From Mycobacterium sp. GA-0227b (GTDB taxonomy: Bacteria; Actinomycetota; Actinomycetes; Mycobacteriales; Mycobacteriaceae), in contig NZ_LQIK01000029.1 of assembly GCF_001499855.1 (NCBI RefSeq), forward strand, positions 334,822-398,821: 64,000 nucleotides of DNA, in the 5' to 3' direction. The translations under genes were made by a program, and so were the position numbers. The notes beneath the pieces were generated by a model that saw nothing but the letters and a program-made list of their open reading frames with translations, was not told the DNA's origin and made no database searches. The first letter of the stretch is position 1; every line of letters begins with the position of its first letter. This document shows positions 1 through 8,471 of this stretch, in pieces.

Positions 1-1
1 G

Positions 2-577
2 ATGTTCACGCCCGAACCACACGACTACGGTGTGCCCAAGGTGTTCCTCGCCGCGGTCGGTGAGGCGATGACGGAGTTGGCCGGCGAGGTGGCCGACGGG
101 ATTCTGGCGCACGCATTCACGACCAAGCGCTACTTCGCCGAGGTGACCACGCCGGCGCTGCAGCGCGGAATGGCCCGATCGGGCCGCCAACGCAGCGACT
201 TTCAGGTGTCCTGTCCGATCTTCGTCGTCACCGGAGAGCGGGAACGCGACCTCACCGCCGCCGCCGTCGCCACCCGAAAACAGATCGCGTTCTACGGGTC
301 GACGCCGGCCTATCGCAAGGTCCTCGAGCTGCACGGCTGGGGCGATCTGCATACCGAACTGCACCGGTTGAGCCTGGCGGGGCAGTGGGATGCGATGGGC
401 ACGCTGATCGACGACGAGATCCTCGAAGCGTTCGCAGTCGTCGCGCCGATCGACAAGCTGGCGGCGCAGATTCGGGACCGCTGCGACGGGTTGATCGACC
501 GGGTAATGATCGGATTTCCCTCGTCGGTTGCTGAAGAGAGCGTCTCCCAGGTGCTGAAGGAGTTACGCGGCATATGA
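2..577 (+). CDS. LLM-class (F420-dependent type) oxidoreductase, C-terminal part
   Basis: The N-terminus lies outside the window, so only about 191 C-terminal residues are visible and the in-frame ATG at base 2 need not be the start. The protein resembles the C-terminal half of luciferase-like monooxygenases of the mycobacterial F420-dependent group: a stretch around residues 75-110 (VVTGERERDL, then a YGSTPAYRKVLELHGWG segment) followed by a helix that ends with DRVMIGFP. These enzymes are TIM-barrel flavin or deazaflavin oxidoreductases. A P450 follows 22 bp downstream on the same strand, which suggests co-transcription and possibly a shared catabolic role (inference). The substrate cannot be read from the sequence. 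Confidence 0.8.
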   Translation: MFTPEPHDYGVPKVFLAAVGEAMTELAGEVADGILAHAFTTKRYFAEVTTPALQRGMARSGRQRSDFQVSCPIFVVTGERERDLTAAAVATRKQIAFYGSTPAYRKVLELHGWGDLHTELHRLSLAGQWDAMGTLIDDEILEAFAVVAPIDKLAAQIRDRCDGLIDRVMIGFPSSVAEESVSQVLKELRGI

Positions 578-599
578 CAGTTCTGGCGAGGAGTTGCTT

Positions 600-1838
600 G
601 TGAGCACACCGATGATGGACGAGGCGGCCAAGGTCTTCGCCACCCCGCGGGCCTACACCGACGAGGCGAAACTGCATGCGTCGCTGGCGCATCTGCGCGC
701 GAACGCCCCCGTGTCATGGGTCGATGTGCCGAACTACCGCCCGTTCTGGGCGATCACCAAGCACGCGGACATCATGGACATCGAGCGGGCGAACACACTG
801 TTCACCAACTACCCGCGACCGGTGCTGGTCACCGAGGAGGGTGACGAACAGCAGGCGGCGATCGGCGTGCGCACCCTGATCCACATGGACGACCCGCAGC
901 ACCGCGTCGTGCGGGCGATCGGCGCAGACTGGTTCCGGCCGAAGGCCATGCGTGCGTTGAAGGTTCGCGTCGACGAACTCGCCAAAGTGTACGTCGACAA
1001 GATGATGACGATCGGGTCCGAGTGCGACTTCGTCCAACAGGTCGCCGTCAATTTCCCGCTCTACGTCATCATGTCGTTGCTCGGCATCCCGGAGTCGGAC
1101 TTCCCACTGATGCTCAAGCTCACTCAGGAGTTGTTCGGCAGCGACGACGACGAATTCAAGCGTAGTACCGACCCGTCCGAGCAGATGTCGGCGTTGCTGG
1201 AGATGTTCGAGTACTTCACCGCGCTGACCGCCTCACGCCGGGAGAACCCGACCGATGATTTGGCATCGGCGATCGCCAACGCGACCATCGACGGTGAGCC
1301 GCTGTCGGACATCGACACGATCTCGTACTACGCGATCATCGCCGCGGCAGGACATGACACGACGAGCGCGACCATCTCCGGAGGGATGCTGGCGCTCATC
1401 GAGAATGCCGACCAGCGTCAGCGGCTGTGCGCCGATCTTGGACTGATGCCACTGGCGACCGAAGAGATGATCCGCTGGGTCACACCGGTGAAGGCCTTTA
1501 TGCGCACCGCCGCTGAGGACACCACCATCCGTGGTGTATCGATCGCGGCGGGGGAATCGGTTCTGTTGTCCTACGTCTCGGGTAATCGCGACGAGGACAT
1601 CTTCGACGACCCCTTCCGCTTCGACGTCGGGCGCGACCCGAACAAACACATCGCGTTCGGATACGGCGTGCACTTCTGCCTGGGGGCCGCATTGGCCCGC
1701 ATGGAGGTGAACAGTTTCTTCACCGAGTTGCTGCCGCGCCTGAAAGCGGTCGAGTTGGCCGGCGAACCGCAGTTCGTCGCAACGACTTTCGTGGGCGGAC
1801 TCAAGCATCTGCCGATCCGCTATTCGCTGTCACCGTAG
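600..1838 (+). CDS. cytochrome P450
   Basis: Haem-thiolate monooxygenase of 412 residues, the usual size for a soluble bacterial P450. It shows the I-helix oxygen-activation motif AGHDTTS near residue 250, the ExxR motif (EMIR) near residue 288, and the haem loop FGYGVHFCLGAALA with the ligand Cys near residue 360. I chose the GTG at 600 because GAGGAG at 588-593 lies six bases upstream; the upstream in-frame TTG at 594 overlaps that site. The partner is presumably a ferredoxin and reductase encoded elsewhere. Position after an LLM oxidoreductase hints at catabolism of a lipid or sterol-like compound, but the CYP family was not assigned. Confidence 0.93.
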   Translation: MSTPMMDEAAKVFATPRAYTDEAKLHASLAHLRANAPVSWVDVPNYRPFWAITKHADIMDIERANTLFTNYPRPVLVTEEGDEQQAAIGVRTLIHMDDPQHRVVRAIGADWFRPKAMRALKVRVDELAKVYVDKMMTIGSECDFVQQVAVNFPLYVIMSLLGIPESDFPLMLKLTQELFGSDDDEFKRSTDPSEQMSALLEMFEYFTALTASRRENPTDDLASAIANATIDGEPLSDIDTISYYAIIAAAGHDTTSATISGGMLALIENADQRQRLCADLGLMPLATEEMIRWVTPVKAFMRTAAEDTTIRGVSIAAGESVLLSYVSGNRDEDIFDDPFRFDVGRDPNKHIAFGYGVHFCLGAALARMEVNSFFTELLPRLKAVELAGEPQFVATTFVGGLKHLPIRYSLSP

Positions 1839-1847
1839 CGGTCGTCG

Positions 1848-2051
1848 CTAGCAGCAGCGCGCGCTCGGATTGGTGTCGGCGGCGGCGTGGCGCATCCGCC
1901 AGTAATCCCGTTCGGAGAGCACCGGTTCACCCGGATGGGTGCGCATCCGGTGCTCGACATAGCGACGATAGTGGGTGTCGCCCATCAGGTCGCCTATCAA
2001 TGTGCCCCAGTGCCAACCGATCTTGCGTGCGACTTCGACAACGCGTCCCAT
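1848..2051 (-). CDS. ybdD: YbdD/YjiX family small protein (DUF466)
   Basis: A 67-residue protein with the YbdD/YjiX signature: GTLIGDLMGDTHYRRYVEHR followed by HPGEPVLSERDYWRMRHA. In enterobacteria these small proteins are encoded directly after CstA/BtsT-type transporters and are needed for their transport activity (known for the family). Here the gene follows cstA with a 55-bp overlap, which suggests translational coupling. The ATG at 2051 is the only good start because no GTG follows before the conserved GWHWG segment. The C-terminus carries two cysteines (ARCC), which I cannot interpret. Confidence 0.88.
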   Translation of the reverse strand: MGRVVEVARKIGWHWGTLIGDLMGDTHYRRYVEHRMRTHPGEPVLSERDYWRMRHAAADTNPSARCC

Positions 2052-4288
2052 TGCTTCTGCACCTCCTTCTCGGGTTTGGTCATGACAAGACCCCTGGGTC
2101 CGAACAGCCGCGAGGGCACCGGTTCGTCTTCGGTCGACGGCAGGGCGGTGCCGCGAACCGCCCGGAACACCGTGACGACCCCGGCGAGGAACACGATCAG
2201 AACCAGCAGCGCGAACACTATCGACAGCGTGCCCTGGATGAAGGTGTTGCGGATGACCGCGTCGAGCTGGTCGGCGTCCTTCGCCGCGCCGAACGCCGTC
2301 TCACCCGCATCCCTGGCGTTGCGATACTGGAAGTGCTGCGTCCAGTAGCCGACCTTGGGATCGCCCGAGAAGATCTTCTGCCAGGACGCGGTCATCGTCA
2401 CCGTCAGGTCCCACAGCAACGGGATGCCCGGCACCCAGGCCCATTTCAGCAGGCCCTTCTTCACGATGACCACGGTCACGACCGTCAGCGCGATCGCCGC
2501 CAGCAGCTGGTTGGCGATGCCGAACAGTGGGAACAGCGTGTTGATGCCCCCGAGCGGATCGGTGACGCCCATCAACAGGATGCTGCCCCACGCCGCCACC
2601 ACGATCAGGCTGCAGATCCACGCGCCCACACGCCAACTCGGATCCTTGAGCTTTCGCAGCGGGCCGCCCAGGTTGCTCAGGCCGTCGGAGAGCATGAACC
2701 GGGCGACCCGGGTGCCCGCGTCGACCGTGGTGAGGATGAACAGCGCTTCGAACATGATCGCGAAGTGATACCAGAACGCTTTGAGCGCGTCACCGCCGAA
2801 GACCTTGCTCAGCACTTCGGACATGCCGAACGCCAGCGTCGGTGCGCCACCGGTGCGGGAAACGATCGACTCTTCGCCGACGCTTTCGGCGGCTCTGGTG
2901 ATGTCGTCGGCACTGATCGGCGGACTGTCGATCGGCAGGCCGTTGACATAGGCGGCTGCGGTCTCCGCCGTGGCCCCCGTCGACGCCGCAGGCGCGTTGA
3001 TTGCGAAGTACAGGTGCTGGTTGAGGATGGCCGCGGTGATCAGCGCCATGATCGCGACGAACGACTCGGTCAGCATGCCGCCGTAGCCGATCAGCCGCAT
3101 CTGTCCTTCCTTCTCCAACAGCTTGGGCGTGGTGCCGGACGAGATCAGCGCGTGAAAGCCCGACAGTGCACCGCAGGCAATTGTGATGAACAGGAAGGGG
3201 AACAGTGATCCTGCGAACACCGGGCCGGTGCCCTGGCCGGCGAACGCCGAAACCGCCGGTGCCTCCATGACCGGTCGGGCCAGCAGAATGCCCACCGCCA
3301 GCAGGGCGATGGTGCCGACCTTCATGAACGTCGACAGGTAGTCGCGGGGGGCCAGCAGCAACCATACGGGCAGGACCGAGGCGGCGAAGCCGTAGACGAT
3401 GATGGCCCACGACAGGCTCACCTTCGACAGGGTGAACCAGTCGGTGCCCCATGATGTTTCGGCGACCCACCCGCCGGCGACGACTGCGAGCAGCAGCAGG
3501 CCGACACCGATCAGCGACACTTCCGATACCCGGCCGGGGCGAAAGAACCTCAGGTACAACCCCATGAAGATCGCGATCGGGATCGTCATCGCGATCGAGA
3601 AGACACCCCACGGACTTTCGGCGAGGGCTCCGACGACCACCAACGCCAGCACCGCCAGCAGGATCACCATGATGACGAGCACACCGACGATCGCGGCCAC
3701 CCCGCCGATGGCCCCGAGTTCGTCGCGGGCCATCTGCCCGAGTGAACGGCCGCGCCGCCGGGTGGAGATCGACAACACGAGATAGTCCTGCACGCAGCCG
3801 GCCAGGACGGCACCGATGATGATCCAGATGGTGCCGGGAAGGTAGCCCATCTGCATGGCGAGGACGGGGCCGACGAGCGGACCGGCGCCGGCGATCGCGG
3901 CGAAGTGGTGGCCGAACAACACCCGGCGATCGGTCGGCATGTAATCCGTGCCGTTCTCGAATAACTCGGCGGGCGTGGCGTTGTCGTCGCGCGGACGCAC
4001 GATTTTCATCTCGATGAGCCGGGCGTAGAACCGGAATCCGATGACGTAGGTGCAGATCGCGGCGATCACGAACCAGACCGCGTTGACCGTCTCGCCGCGG
4101 AAGAACGCGATCACCGCCCAGGCGAGCGCGCCGAGCACGGCGATGATCCCGAAGACGATCCGGTGTCTGGCGGTGATCGGCGACCGGTCGATGATCGCCA
4201 CCGGGGGCAGATCCTTGTCGGTGCGGACGTAGGTGACGTCGCCGTCGGTTTCCTCTGTGCGCTGCGATGCAGCGGTTGGGGATGCCAT
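1997..4288 (-). CDS. cstA: carbon starvation protein A (CstA), peptide/pyruvate transporter family
   Basis: A 763-residue polytopic membrane protein. After a hydrophilic N-terminus of about 40 residues it shows repeated hydrophobic helices and the CstA hallmarks FGHHFAAIAGAGPLVGPVLA, GCVQDYLVLSISTRRRGRSLGQ and the later GTTPKLLEKEGQ and DAGTRVARFML segments. CstA proteins take up peptides or pyruvate during carbon limitation. The gene corresponds by order to M. tuberculosis Rv3063 next to ligB. Its 3' end overlaps ybdD, so the pair forms one transcription unit. Long antisense ORFs over the gene are shadows caused by high GC. Confidence 0.96.
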   Translation of the reverse strand: MASPTAASQRTEETDGDVTYVRTDKDLPPVAIIDRSPITARHRIVFGIIAVLGALAWAVIAFFRGETVNAVWFVIAAICTYVIGFRFYARLIEMKIVRPRDDNATPAELFENGTDYMPTDRRVLFGHHFAAIAGAGPLVGPVLAMQMGYLPGTIWIIIGAVLAGCVQDYLVLSISTRRRGRSLGQMARDELGAIGGVAAIVGVLVIMVILLAVLALVVVGALAESPWGVFSIAMTIPIAIFMGLYLRFFRPGRVSEVSLIGVGLLLLAVVAGGWVAETSWGTDWFTLSKVSLSWAIIVYGFAASVLPVWLLLAPRDYLSTFMKVGTIALLAVGILLARPVMEAPAVSAFAGQGTGPVFAGSLFPFLFITIACGALSGFHALISSGTTPKLLEKEGQMRLIGYGGMLTESFVAIMALITAAILNQHLYFAINAPAASTGATAETAAAYVNGLPIDSPPISADDITRAAESVGEESIVSRTGGAPTLAFGMSEVLSKVFGGDALKAFWYHFAIMFEALFILTTVDAGTRVARFMLSDGLSNLGGPLRKLKDPSWRVGAWICSLIVVAAWGSILLMGVTDPLGGINTLFPLFGIANQLLAAIALTVVTVVIVKKGLLKWAWVPGIPLLWDLTVTMTASWQKIFSGDPKVGYWTQHFQYRNARDAGETAFGAAKDADQLDAVIRNTFIQGTLSIVFALLVLIVFLAGVVTVFRAVRGTALPSTEDEPVPSRLFGPRGLVMTKPEKEVQKQWDALSKSHARSVGTGAH

Positions 4289-4337
4289 GTGGCGATCTTT
4301 TCATCGGCCGCATCGGCCACGTGTAAAAACGGTCGCT

Positions 4338-5885
4338 TTAGCTTCCGCGCTGGTAGAAGGCGCGCACCGTGTCGATGGTGTCGGCTTCTGCGGGGCTCTT
4401 GTCGTCGCGGTAGCGCAGTACCCGGGCGAATCGCAGAGCCATTCCGCCGGGGTAGCGCGAGGAGCCCTGAACGCCGTCGAACGCGATCTCGACCACCTGC
4501 TGGGGTCGCACCTTCACGACGTAGCCGTCGGTCGGCCCGTCGGCCAACTCGAGGAACCGCGCGGTCTGCCACTCGAGCATCGCGTCGGTCATGCCCTTGA
4601 AAGTCTTTCCGAGCATGACGAATTCGCCCGTGCGGGGATCCCTGGCGCCGAGGTGGATGTTGGACAGCTTGCCGGTGCGACGGCCTGATCCCCACTCGAC
4701 CGCCAGGACGACCAGATCGAGGGTGTGCACGGGTTTGACCTTGAGCCATCCGGCGCCGCGGCGCCCCGCCTCGTAGGGCGCGCTGAGCGACTTCGCCATC
4801 ACACCTTCGTGGCCCGCCGCCAGCGTGACCTCCAGGAACTCCCGCGCTTTCGCGGGGTCGTCGGAGACCAGGCGGTCGACCCGGTTGACCTTCGGGACAA
4901 GCGCGTCCAGCACCTCGATACGCTCTCGGGTCGGCTTGTCCAGCAGATCGACGCCGTCGACGTGCAGCAGGTCGAAGATGAACACCGACAACGGTTGCGC
5001 CGTCGCGGCGGCGGCGATGTCGACGGAGCGACCGAAGCGCGACGCCGTGACCTGGAAGCGGTGCGGACGTCCGTCGGCTCGCAATGCGATCGCCTCGGCG
5101 TCGGCTATCAAGGTTGTGATGGGCAGGGCCAATGCCGCGTCGACGACCTCCGGCAAACGGGCGGTCACGTCGTCGAGGCTGCGGGTGTAGATCGACACGG
5201 CGTCACCGGATCGGTGCACCTGTACTCGGGCGCCGTCCAGCTTGGCCTCGAAAACGGCTGTGCCGCCGAGACGTTCGAGAGCCTCGGCGACGCCCGCGGC
5301 GGTCTGCGCCAGCATCGGGCCGACGGGGCGCCCGACCGTGAGCGTGAACTGTTCGAGCGCCGCCTCGCCCTCGGTCAGGGCAGCGGCCGCGACGGCGGGC
5401 AGGTCGCCACCGAGCATGGCGGCACGGCGCACCGCAGCGGCGGGCACCCCGGCGGCCTTGGCGACCGCGTCGGCCATCACGCCGACGAGCGCGCCCTGGC
5501 GCAGTTCGCCGCCGAGCAGCCTGCGCAGAAACGTCTGCTCGACGCCGGTTGCGGCGCCGAACAGCCCGGCGAGCAACTCGGCGCGCCGCGCCTGCGAGCC
5601 CTTGCCCGCGACCAGTCCGATCTCGGTGAACCGCGCGTGGACCTCCGGCACCGTCAGCGATGGGGCCGTCGCCGGTTCCGGCATCGAGCGAAGCGCGGCC
5701 CAACCGACGCCGATCTGGCGTTGCGGCAACTCACCCGACAGCCATGACACGACGACCGCCACCTGATCGGCGTCGCCCTCGTCGCCGACCCGGCGCAGCA
5801 GATCGGCGATCGTGGCGGTCTTGGCCAGCCGCGACGATGAGGCGCCGACTTCCGTGGACGCGGTCGCGACGTCGAGCAACTGCAC
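4338..5885 (-). CDS. ligB: ATP-dependent DNA ligase LigB
   Basis: A 515-residue ATP-dependent DNA ligase. The adenylation motif KLDG (in EAKLDGARVQVHR, about residues 213-225) gives the nucleotidyl-lysine. Later motifs include EGVMAKSL (motif IV/V region) and GWLKVKP (motif V), followed by an OB-fold with LGKTFKGMTDAML. The N-terminal 170 residues form the helical DNA-binding domain. Length matches mycobacterial LigB (Rv3062, about 507 aa). Unlike NAD-dependent LigA it is non-essential in mycobacteria (known). The start is a GTG at 5885. It is read in the same direction as cstA, 49 bp upstream of it. Confidence 0.95.
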   Translation of the reverse strand: MQLLDVATASTEVGASSSRLAKTATIADLLRRVGDEGDADQVAVVVSWLSGELPQRQIGVGWAALRSMPEPATAPSLTVPEVHARFTEIGLVAGKGSQARRAELLAGLFGAATGVEQTFLRRLLGGELRQGALVGVMADAVAKAAGVPAAAVRRAAMLGGDLPAVAAAALTEGEAALEQFTLTVGRPVGPMLAQTAAGVAEALERLGGTAVFEAKLDGARVQVHRSGDAVSIYTRSLDDVTARLPEVVDAALALPITTLIADAEAIALRADGRPHRFQVTASRFGRSVDIAAAATAQPLSVFIFDLLHVDGVDLLDKPTRERIEVLDALVPKVNRVDRLVSDDPAKAREFLEVTLAAGHEGVMAKSLSAPYEAGRRGAGWLKVKPVHTLDLVVLAVEWGSGRRTGKLSNIHLGARDPRTGEFVMLGKTFKGMTDAMLEWQTARFLELADGPTDGYVVKVRPQQVVEIAFDGVQGSSRYPGGMALRFARVLRYRDDKSPAEADTIDTVRAFYQRGS

Positions 5886-5916
5886 GGGTTCAGCCTGTCA
5901 CGGGTCTCTGAAGATG

Positions 5917-5979
5917 CGCGAGTGACCGCATTTGTACCGGCAATCGCGGCGTGTCGGTGTGCAGACACGGTCACTCGCG
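5917..5979. repeat. intergenic palindromic repeat with GCGGCGTGTC core (copy 1)
   Basis: Perfect 12-bp inverted arms CGCGAGTGACCG (5917-5928) and CGGTCACTCGCG (5968-5979) flank a 39-bp centre with the core GCGGCGTGTCGGTGTGCAGA. The core recurs nearly unchanged at 37349-37373 and, inverted, at 46621-46664. The copy lies between the molybdoenzyme stop and the ligB start, so it could act as terminator of the upstream gene. Confidence 0.75.
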
Positions 5980-6004
5980 GTGGGTGGGGTCAGGCGGCAA
6001 TGCG

Positions 6005-7543
6005 TTAGGTGACCGTGAACTCGACGCTGTGCCAGCCGGTGGCGCCGTCGGGCACCGGGTCGGCGACGTCGGCGGTCTGCACCGCACCGGTGTTGTCGGT
6101 GGCCCGCACGGTGATCGTGTGGCGCCCCGGCCGGGTGGCCTGCCATGGAAAGCTCCACAACCGCCACGTTTCGTCGGAATAGGCGGCGCCGAGATCGGTC
6201 TGCTGCCAGTCGCCTTGGCTTTCGGGGCCGTCGATGCGCACCTCGACGTTGCGCACCCCGCGGTTCTGCGCCCACGCCACGCCGCCGAACGTCACCGCAC
6301 CGCGCGGCACGTCCTGGCCGCTGCGCGGCACGTCGATCCGCGACGACGTCTTGATCGGCCCGCGCGCCGACCAACCCAGCCGCGTCCAGTACGCCTCGGC
6401 CCGGTCGAATCGGGTCACTTCCAAGTCGACGACCCATTTGGTCGCCGAGACGTACCCGTACAACCCGGGCACCACCAACCGGGCGGGGTAGCCGTGATTG
6501 GTCGGCAGCGGTTCACCGTTCATGCCGACCGCCAACATCGCGCCGCGGTCGTCGGTGAGCGCATCGACCGGAGTCCCCGCGGTGAACCCGTCGATCGACA
6601 TCGACAGCACCATGTCCGCGTCCGGGTGGATTCCCGCTTCGGCCAACAGGTCCCGCGTTCGGTAGCCCGTCCAGGTGGCGGTACCGATGAGGTTGCCGCC
6701 GACCGGGTTCGACACACACGTCAGCGTCACCAGCTCCTCCACCACGTCGAACCGCTCGAGATCGCCGAAGCGCAGGGTGATCTCGCGGTCCACCATGCCG
6801 TGGATCCGCAACTGCCAGTTCTCCCGGCTCAATTGCGGGACACGCAGCGCCGTGTCGATCCGGTAGAAGTCGGCGTTGCTGGTGATGAACGTCGGCAGCG
6901 CAACACCTTTCGGCTGTACCGTCGGTGGGACGGGCGGCGCGGCGACGTCGACCGGCGGCAGTGCGAAGGCGTTGCGATCGCCCGAGACGGAGGTCGTCAG
7001 GCGGGAAAGCACGACGCCGCCGACACCGGTCAGCGCCCCGACGCCGAGAAAACCCAGTGTCACCAACGACAGTCGTCGGCCGGGATCGGGACCGTCGTCC
7101 GTGGGTTGGGGAGCGTCGGTGAACCGGCCCGAGACGAGCAGCCGCAGCACCGCGACGCCGCACGCGGTGCCCACCACCGTCGGCACCACGTCGAACAGGT
7201 TCGCCCCAGCGCGCGACAGCACGGCCGCGCAACCGAGGACACCGGCCGCGACGATCGCAATGCTGCCGATGGGAACGCGTCTGGTCTCGAGAGCGGCCGT
7301 GGCCGCGGCGACGACGGCGATCACCGCCAGAACGAGCATCGAGAGCACGAGTTTGTCGGCCATCCCGAAGGTCTGGATCGCCCATTCCTTGACCGGCCCG
7401 GGCGTCCGGTCGATGACCGACGAACCGACAGCGGTGCGGGCGTCGGCCTCCGGTCCGACGAAAGCGGCGAGAAGCTGGGTGACTCCAAGCGCGACGGCGG
7501 CCGCTGCGATGCCGCCCATCGCCTTGGTGCTGCGCGCCGTCAT
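6005..7543 (-). CDS. molybdopterin-dependent oxidoreductase, sulfite-oxidase type, with N-terminal membrane segments
   Basis: A 512-residue protein. The first ~190 residues carry several hydrophobic helices (ALGVTQLLAAF; LVLSMLVLAVIAVVAAATAAL; VTLGFLGVGALTGVGGVVLS), so it is membrane-anchored, with the catalytic part probably outside. The catalytic domain follows, with the Mo-pterin ligand cysteine in TLTCVSNPVGG (about residue 288), the GYPARLVVPGLYG segment, and a C-terminal Ig-like Mo-co dimerisation domain. Family members oxidise sulfite or reduce sulfoxides; the substrate here is not determined. I placed the start at the ATG at 7543, where a hydrophilic leader precedes the first helix, rather than in the much longer open frame upstream, which is antisense to the SDR gene. 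Confidence 0.9.
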   Translation of the reverse strand: MTARSTKAMGGIAAAAVALGVTQLLAAFVGPEADARTAVGSSVIDRTPGPVKEWAIQTFGMADKLVLSMLVLAVIAVVAAATAALETRRVPIGSIAIVAAGVLGCAAVLSRAGANLFDVVPTVVGTACGVAVLRLLVSGRFTDAPQPTDDGPDPGRRLSLVTLGFLGVGALTGVGGVVLSRLTTSVSGDRNAFALPPVDVAAPPVPPTVQPKGVALPTFITSNADFYRIDTALRVPQLSRENWQLRIHGMVDREITLRFGDLERFDVVEELVTLTCVSNPVGGNLIGTATWTGYRTRDLLAEAGIHPDADMVLSMSIDGFTAGTPVDALTDDRGAMLAVGMNGEPLPTNHGYPARLVVPGLYGYVSATKWVVDLEVTRFDRAEAYWTRLGWSARGPIKTSSRIDVPRSGQDVPRGAVTFGGVAWAQNRGVRNVEVRIDGPESQGDWQQTDLGAAYSDETWRLWSFPWQATRPGRHTITVRATDNTGAVQTADVADPVPDGATGWHSVEFTVT

Positions 7544-7609
7544 GCCGCCAAAGTACTCACGTTGGCGACCCAAAGGCCTTACCAAAAGATGACGTCGGCT
7601 AGGTTGCTT

Positions 7610-7615
7610 TACGAT
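7610..7615 (+). promoter_or_regulatory. likely -10 box for the SDR gene
   Basis: TACGAT matches the mycobacterial TAnnnT -10 consensus and lies 30 bp before the GTG start of the SDR gene, inside the divergent gap between it and the molybdoenzyme. No convincing -35 box is visible. Confidence 0.4.
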
Positions 7616-7645
7616 TCGAGCATTTTTTGGAAAGGGGAGACCCAG

Positions 7646-8413
7646 GTGGAAATCCAGGGCAAGAAGGCCATCATCGTCGGCGGTGCGTCGGGTTTCGGCA
7701 AGGCCACGGCGGAGTTGCTGGCACAGCGCGGTGCGGACGTCGCGGTGCTGGACCGCCCGCAGTCGAAGGGCAAGGAGGTCGCCGACGCGATCGGCGGCTC
7801 GTTCTTCGAGGTGGACGTCACCGACTTCGACGGCACCGAGAAAGTGCTGCAGCAGGCCATTGACGGGCTGGGCGCCCTGCACATCATCGTGACGACGGCC
7901 GGTGGCGGCGCCGCGGAGCGCACCGTCAAGAAGGACGGCCCGCACAGCCTGGAGACCTTCCGCAAGTGCGTGGATCTGAACCTCATTGGCACCTTCAACA
8001 TCAGCAGGCTGGCGGGCTGGCAGATGAGCCAGCAGGACCTGGTCGACGATGAGCAGGAGGAGCGGGGCGTCATCATCAACACCGCCTCGATCGCCGCGTT
8101 CGAGGGCCAGATCGGGCAGGTCGCCTACACCGCATCCAAGGCGGCGATCGCCGGGATGTGCCTGACGATGGCCCGCGACATGGGCAGCCTGGGCATCCGG
8201 GCGCTGGCCATCGCGCCGAGCCTGTTCGCCACCGGCCTGACCGAGGGCATCCCCGACGAGTTCGCCAAGGCGCTGACCAAGGATGCGGCGTTCCCGAAGC
8301 GGCTCGGCAAGCCCGAGGAGTACGCCAAGCTGGTCGCGGCGATCGTCGAGAACCCGATGCTCAACGGCCAGTGCCTGCGGCTGGATGCGGGCCAGCGCTT
8401 CGCCCCCAAGTAA
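7646..8413 (+). CDS. short-chain dehydrogenase, 3-hydroxyacyl-CoA dehydrogenase (HSD10-like)
   Basis: A 255-residue classical SDR. It has the Rossmann NAD site GGASGFGKA (residues 12-20), the NTASIA strand with the catalytic Ser, and YTASK with the catalytic Tyr and Lys (about residues 160-164). The insert around MSQQDLVDDEQEERGVIINTAS and the C-terminus FPKRLGKPEEYAKLV resemble type-II 3-hydroxyacyl-CoA dehydrogenases (HSD17B10 group), which act in beta-oxidation of branched or short acyl-CoAs. The GTG at 7646 follows AAAGGGGAG by six bases; the longer open frame upstream is not coding. The gene is divergent from the molybdoenzyme. Confidence 0.92.
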   Translation: MEIQGKKAIIVGGASGFGKATAELLAQRGADVAVLDRPQSKGKEVADAIGGSFFEVDVTDFDGTEKVLQQAIDGLGALHIIVTTAGGGAAERTVKKDGPHSLETFRKCVDLNLIGTFNISRLAGWQMSQQDLVDDEQEERGVIINTASIAAFEGQIGQVAYTASKAAIAGMCLTMARDMGSLGIRALAIAPSLFATGLTEGIPDEFAKALTKDAAFPKRLGKPEEYAKLVAAIVENPMLNGQCLRLDAGQRFAPK

Positions 8414-8471
8414 CTGGTGACTTGTGCACAAGCCGCACTAGGTGAGTCCGGCGACCTGACACGATGGCTGC

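Noticed and set aside
2000..3208. 402-codon frame on the plus strand over cstA
   Set aside because: It is antisense to a clearly recognisable membrane transporter, rich in Arg/His/Gln/Asp as expected of GC-rich shadows, and has no family resemblance.
5951..7645. Long plus-strand extension upstream of the SDR gene
   Set aside because: It lies antisense to the molybdoenzyme; the SDR family start and the ribosome-binding site place the real start at 7646.
7544..8431. Minus-strand extension of the molybdoenzyme frame
   Set aside because: It is antisense to the SDR gene; the membrane-segment start at 7543 is natural for the enzyme.
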